DNA from: Leishmania martiniquensis
Lineage: Eukaryota > Euglenozoa > Kinetoplastea > Trypanosomatida > Trypanosomatidae
Length of the DNA: 64,000 nucleotides
Assembly: GCF_017916325.1 (NCBI RefSeq)
Contig: NC_090160.1
Span: 626,001-690,000, forward strand
Reading direction: 5' to 3'
Below the pieces are notes generated by a model. That model was not told the origin of the DNA and did no database searches. It saw nothing but the letters and a program-made list of their open reading frames with translations. Position 1 is the stretch's first letter; each line of letters opens with the position of its first letter. A program made the position numbers and the translations under genes. Positions 61,901 through 64,000 of this stretch are shown one piece after another.

Positions 61901-62730
61901 GAGGAAGAAGCAACGGTGACGGCGACTGCACCTTCCTCTCTCACCGCTGCCGCCCTTGCAAGAGCAACAAGCAGCCGCGCCTGTTGCTCCTGGTTGCTCA
62001 CCTCGCCGCCATCCTCCTCCTCGTCCAGGAAGCGTAAGCGGTGAGGTTGGGAAGGGCTTTTAGGCTCTTCGGCTGGCACAGTTGTTTCGGCTCCGTATCT
62101 CAGCCGACTGTGCGGTGCACACAAGGGGGCTGCTGCTGCACTTCCTCCAGCTGGCCTGCAGTTCTTGGTACCGCTACGAGCGCTACTGGGGATGTTGCCA
62201 GCGGCGGTCGCTGCCTTACGAGCATCTTCCGGCGGGTTGGCTAAGGTGTACGATAAGGGGGTAGCAGGGGAGGTAGCCCCAGCAGACGGGAGCTCCAGGG
62301 CGGTGCAGATGGCTGCTGCTGCTAAAATGGATGGCGTCACGATGTAGGGGGCAATGCTCACGCGCTGATCGGCAGCGACACACGCGGCAAGGTATTCTGG
62401 GCGAACCACTGTCTTGAACTTCATGTGTGCAGCCTCTAGGAAGGAAATACTGCCGCGGTGGAAGACGACCAAATCCGCGGCGGCCTCACTCAAGGCAAGC
62501 GTGGCACCCAGCTGCTGTACATGCGCGCGCGCGGTGCGCAGCACGTCCCTGGCCGAGGCTCGGCTGCCTTCCCCCTTGCGTTTCTTGGCGTTGTCGCCAC
62601 CAGCGCTGCCGGGACTCCTCCGGCCCACGTCCTCGCAGCTGGGGCCAAGGCGGATGTGCAGGAAAACGCGCACCCCAGAGAGAGGGCGGGAGGGGCAGGC
62701 CGCAGCGGTAGCAGCAGCAGCAGAAGACAT
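58954..62730 (-). CDS. BRCT-domain protein with AT-hook, microcephalin-like N-terminus, 1258 aa
   Basis: Start chosen at ATG 62728-62730 (MSSAAAATAAA), 11 nt downstream of a strong spliced-leader acceptor (pyrimidine tract then TTTTGCAG, AG at 62741-62742); the frame itself continues upstream through 5'UTR-like sequence. The N-terminal BRCT (about 15-150; LSGVRVFLHIRLG, LGATLALSEAAADLVVFHRGS, VRPEYLAACVAADQRV) resembles the first BRCT of MCPH1. A long disordered middle has basic clusters (KKRKG; KSAKRPRSSSS) and an AT-hook core RRRGRPPKPG near residue 453. A second BRCT (about 660-810) ends in IVTPQWLHDAIALG, and a third (about 910-1100) contains LLRLLGGTVTRNLASTHLDLVIDL and VGIAWLIHSIFMRQWT. 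Probably a nuclear, chromatin-bound DNA-damage or replication factor binding phosphoproteins; the exact orthologue is unknown. Confidence 0.82.
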   Translation of the reverse strand: MSSAAAATAAACPSRPLSGVRVFLHIRLGPSCEDVGRRSPGSAGGDNAKKRKGEGSRASARDVLRTARAHVQQLGATLALSEAAADLVVFHRGSISFLEAAHMKFKTVVRPEYLAACVAADQRVSIAPYIVTPSILAAAAICTALELPSAGATSPATPLSYTLANPPEDARKAATAAGNIPSSARSGTKNCRPAGGSAAAAPLCAPHSRLRYGAETTVPAEEPKSPSQPHRLRFLDEEEDGGEVSNQEQQARLLVALARAAAVREEGAVAVTVASSSTPSPLHATSISNATRGATKSCHPLDGMPKNKTHVGRCAPEPLPSDEAVGQKRAEKRNAHVISSSSSVMPQQRRSSTRTKRGAHLVSTAAVELDEVITQQPSTGTASTPRLTPLPRHEVGSDGSLGAGTVVLPERSTCSESERAAAALRRRAADTEEEEAIRHAVLRSTATAAVTRRRGRPPKPGDAAALRVDRMPSDQDTMLKPDRDPFLDSEGSTQRQPRQSLASALHPTELNDVEVAFTQPLAASSPSEPTGAAVRQAPSAVSVAPTRKSAKRPRSSSSASEGSTVGPVYRTPTAPANTAQRKCQRRSKQGVTGGAVDEAIRKSSKRRQQQQQRQTGAQRRRRVPSRGTAEILRNLEHAPAAEPTFSMTFTDLSLLRPLASGEEGEGGSWMVTRLCVHIFLEAVSEVDTSGGDAAAAAALSFFLRDVVEQLGAACVVLGSDDRGEHPCWFSRCERVRVGWRSCAAKKPTHLVVSLRAALTPDILYCKALGIPIVTPQWLHDAIALGAFPSILPHIHAHPVYGDRHVAGARVNVAVVAAAAPAAGVGVPRRDGLLGAEEEYGYVVEGDTLWAHANLALSSMSSSTSGSAAVLPADARAVAAGPRCPRRCAGFSTLQQLHKEVVEEYVPASEQAMRPFYQPVFQDRMFYLYVPPADLVNANATGGGARPLRPRRASRNDHRGSCLGDAVAALAQVAALLRLLGGTVTRNLASTHLDLVIDLTGFYDSMAEMGLTAGGQPWQQGRTRALRESLSCAFHDAVRHVSQQPTSMGAGDAAITTATSLTAPPVVGIAWLIHSIFMRQWTAVDSFVLDGHPLAAQIAALHPCAQASAAVDTGATRSRDHATVCGAVAARGVEAAGAPGAAMVTPCARAPVVPPSHEEAAESPSSSLWSAVVAAAAAPHVKCAQGPQAALKQASHQLSTQEIAVMLGDTRREPLGVPGKAAPSTSPCAPSSPQSARTPFWVKEEASLTFANVQDSELV

Positions 62731-62740
62731 AGACGATGAC

Positions 62741-62742
62741 CT
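62741..62742 (-). promoter_or_regulatory. Probable spliced-leader (trans-splice) acceptor of the BRCT gene
   Basis: On the minus strand CTTCTTTTGCAG precedes the ATG at 62730 with no intervening ATG. This is the clearest acceptor in the window and fixes the start of the BRCT gene. Confidence 0.65.
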
Positions 62743-64000
62743 GCAAAAGAAGGTAGACAGAAGTGGCGATGGTGACCGCTGTCGCACCTCGACGAATGGT
62801 AAGCGACGAAGGGAGTCGAATACACATATAAATAAATGTATATGTGTGTGCATGCGCCTGCGTGCGTGATCGAGCGCCTGTGAGTGGATCTTGCTGGCGG
62901 AGGGAGCGTCCAATGCAGCGATGGACCGGCCCTTTCCCGCTACCTCACTTCTTTGCCTGCTTATGTATGTCTCTATGATGGGTGCGTCTACGGCGATTGC
63001 GACACGCGTACTTTTCGCGGGTGCTTGTGTGTATGTTTGAGTGGGTGTGCGCACTACGCAGCAGCGGGCCAGGCTGGAACGCAGTGCCGCCGTGCTCCCT
63101 CTCTCTCAATAAAAATGGATGTAAGCTCCCCGGTCTGCAATCGTGTACGTGCGCATTATGTGCCAAGGGGGGTGGGACCGGCGGCTGCTCCACCACGCCT
63201 GAGTGCTGGAGGCTTGCTGGCGACAACCTAGAGAGAGGAGGTGAGGGAGGAGTGGCAGTGTGGCGAAGGCGCTCTCCTTGCGCGGAGCAGTCACACTCTC
63301 GCAGACGCAACCTACAAGACATAGTCTCTATCCATGCCCGCTTGGGGCATCAGTATCAGGTGGTCCCCGCACCGACGTCTCTCGAACCTTGCTCTGCTGC
63401 GTGTTGCTGCTTACCTAGGGGGCAGCGGAGACGGTCGTGGAAAGGATGGAGGTCCACCAGCGAGAGGGCCCGCCCGGGCAGTGTGAACGAGGTGCCTCCC
63501 CTCCTCCCCCATTTCTCTCTGTGTAGCATCGCTGCGAGCGATAGAGAGAGAGAGACGGACACACACACACACACACACGCATGCACGCGACAGATAGATA
63601 CCTGCCCACTAACAGAGAAGCACACACCCACGTGTGCGTGTGTGTGTGTGTGTTGTCCGGCCGATTTTAGTCACTTTACCCTCCGCGCCTCGACGCGTTT
63701 CCTGCGCCGACGCATCGACCTGGCTGTTTTACATCGTCGTCAAAAGCCGGGCCCAACACACACACACACATATGTGTATGTATGTATGCCGAGGCAGATG
63801 GACAAGCAGCGCGAGCTCCAGAAGGGAATACGTGCTTGCTACCCTGACGTCTGCGCTCTAAAAGAGCTCACGCCCGTCTGCCACGTCCTCCACCCCCCTT
63901 TTCTTTTACGAAGCCAATGGGGGAGGCGGCATCTACGTACATGAACGATATGCAGAAGGCTGCACTCGGGCACCGACCCCTCTATTCGCTACCGCCGCTG
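62743..64000. other. Spacer upstream of the BRCT gene to the window end
   Basis: Contains a CA run near 63561-63578, a GT run near 63633-63651 and another CA/TA-rich run near 63758-63784, with purine- and pyrimidine-rich blocks. No gene is seen; the next upstream gene of the unit must lie beyond the window. Confidence 0.55.

Noticed and set aside
1..64000. tRNA, 5S rRNA or spliced-leader RNA genes
   Set aside because: I looked for T-loop and A/B-box-like sequences by eye and found none convincing; tRNAscan-SE would settle it.

Overview
This window looks like nuclear DNA from a Leishmania-type trypanosomatid. Every credible gene lies on the minus strand, genes have no introns and GC-rich coding sequence, and the spacers are rich in pyrimidine tracts and CA/GT microsatellites. 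A small myristoylated (calpain-like) protein gene and a SIDER-sized 3'UTR repeat also fit. The whole window reads as one polycistronic unit transcribed from right to left.

Layout from right (upstream) to left (downstream): a BRCT/AT-hook protein (58954-62730), a casein kinase 1 (56474-58036), a 463-bp dispersed repeat (55450-55912), a TRAPPC8-like trafficking subunit (46777-53469), a LAMMER/CLK kinase (42635-45196), a small Tim chaperone (40506-40814), and a tandem array of 697-bp units (34357-39826). Next comes a segmental copy R (22404-34356) with an ABC-class ATPase, a 582-aa protein, an IKS-type kinase and a 248-aa ORF. A segment present once in the window follows (11955-22403), with a hypothetical protein, an NSUN6-like RNA methyltransferase, a Rab3GAP catalytic-subunit-like gene and a small myristoylated protein gene. 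Copy L (1-11954) repeats the copy R genes.

The most interesting element is the 697-bp array. It has no convincing protein gene, but each unit carries four box C/D snoRNA candidates on the transcribed strand. Two of them have 12-nt guides placed exactly against a D or D' box. One is complementary to the SSU rRNA core CAAGAGUGAAAC and the other to the LSU peptidyl-transferase-region sequence ACAGGGAUAACU. By my reckoning the methylated residues would be the counterparts of yeast Gm1126 (18S) and Gm2815 (25S). The array therefore looks like a snoRNA gene cluster of 7-8 copies; the other guides have no target I recognise.

Copies L and R are about 12 kb each, in direct orientation with a period of about 22.4 kb. 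The only differences I found are three 1-nt homopolymer length changes. One of these breaks the IKS kinase frame in copy L. The segment between the copies holds five more apparent frameshifts in otherwise well-conserved genes (three in Rab3GAP, one in NSUN6, one in the myristoylated protein). Consensus errors and real decay cannot be told apart from sequence alone. Copy R ends inside the myristoylated-protein gene, exactly where the snoRNA array begins.
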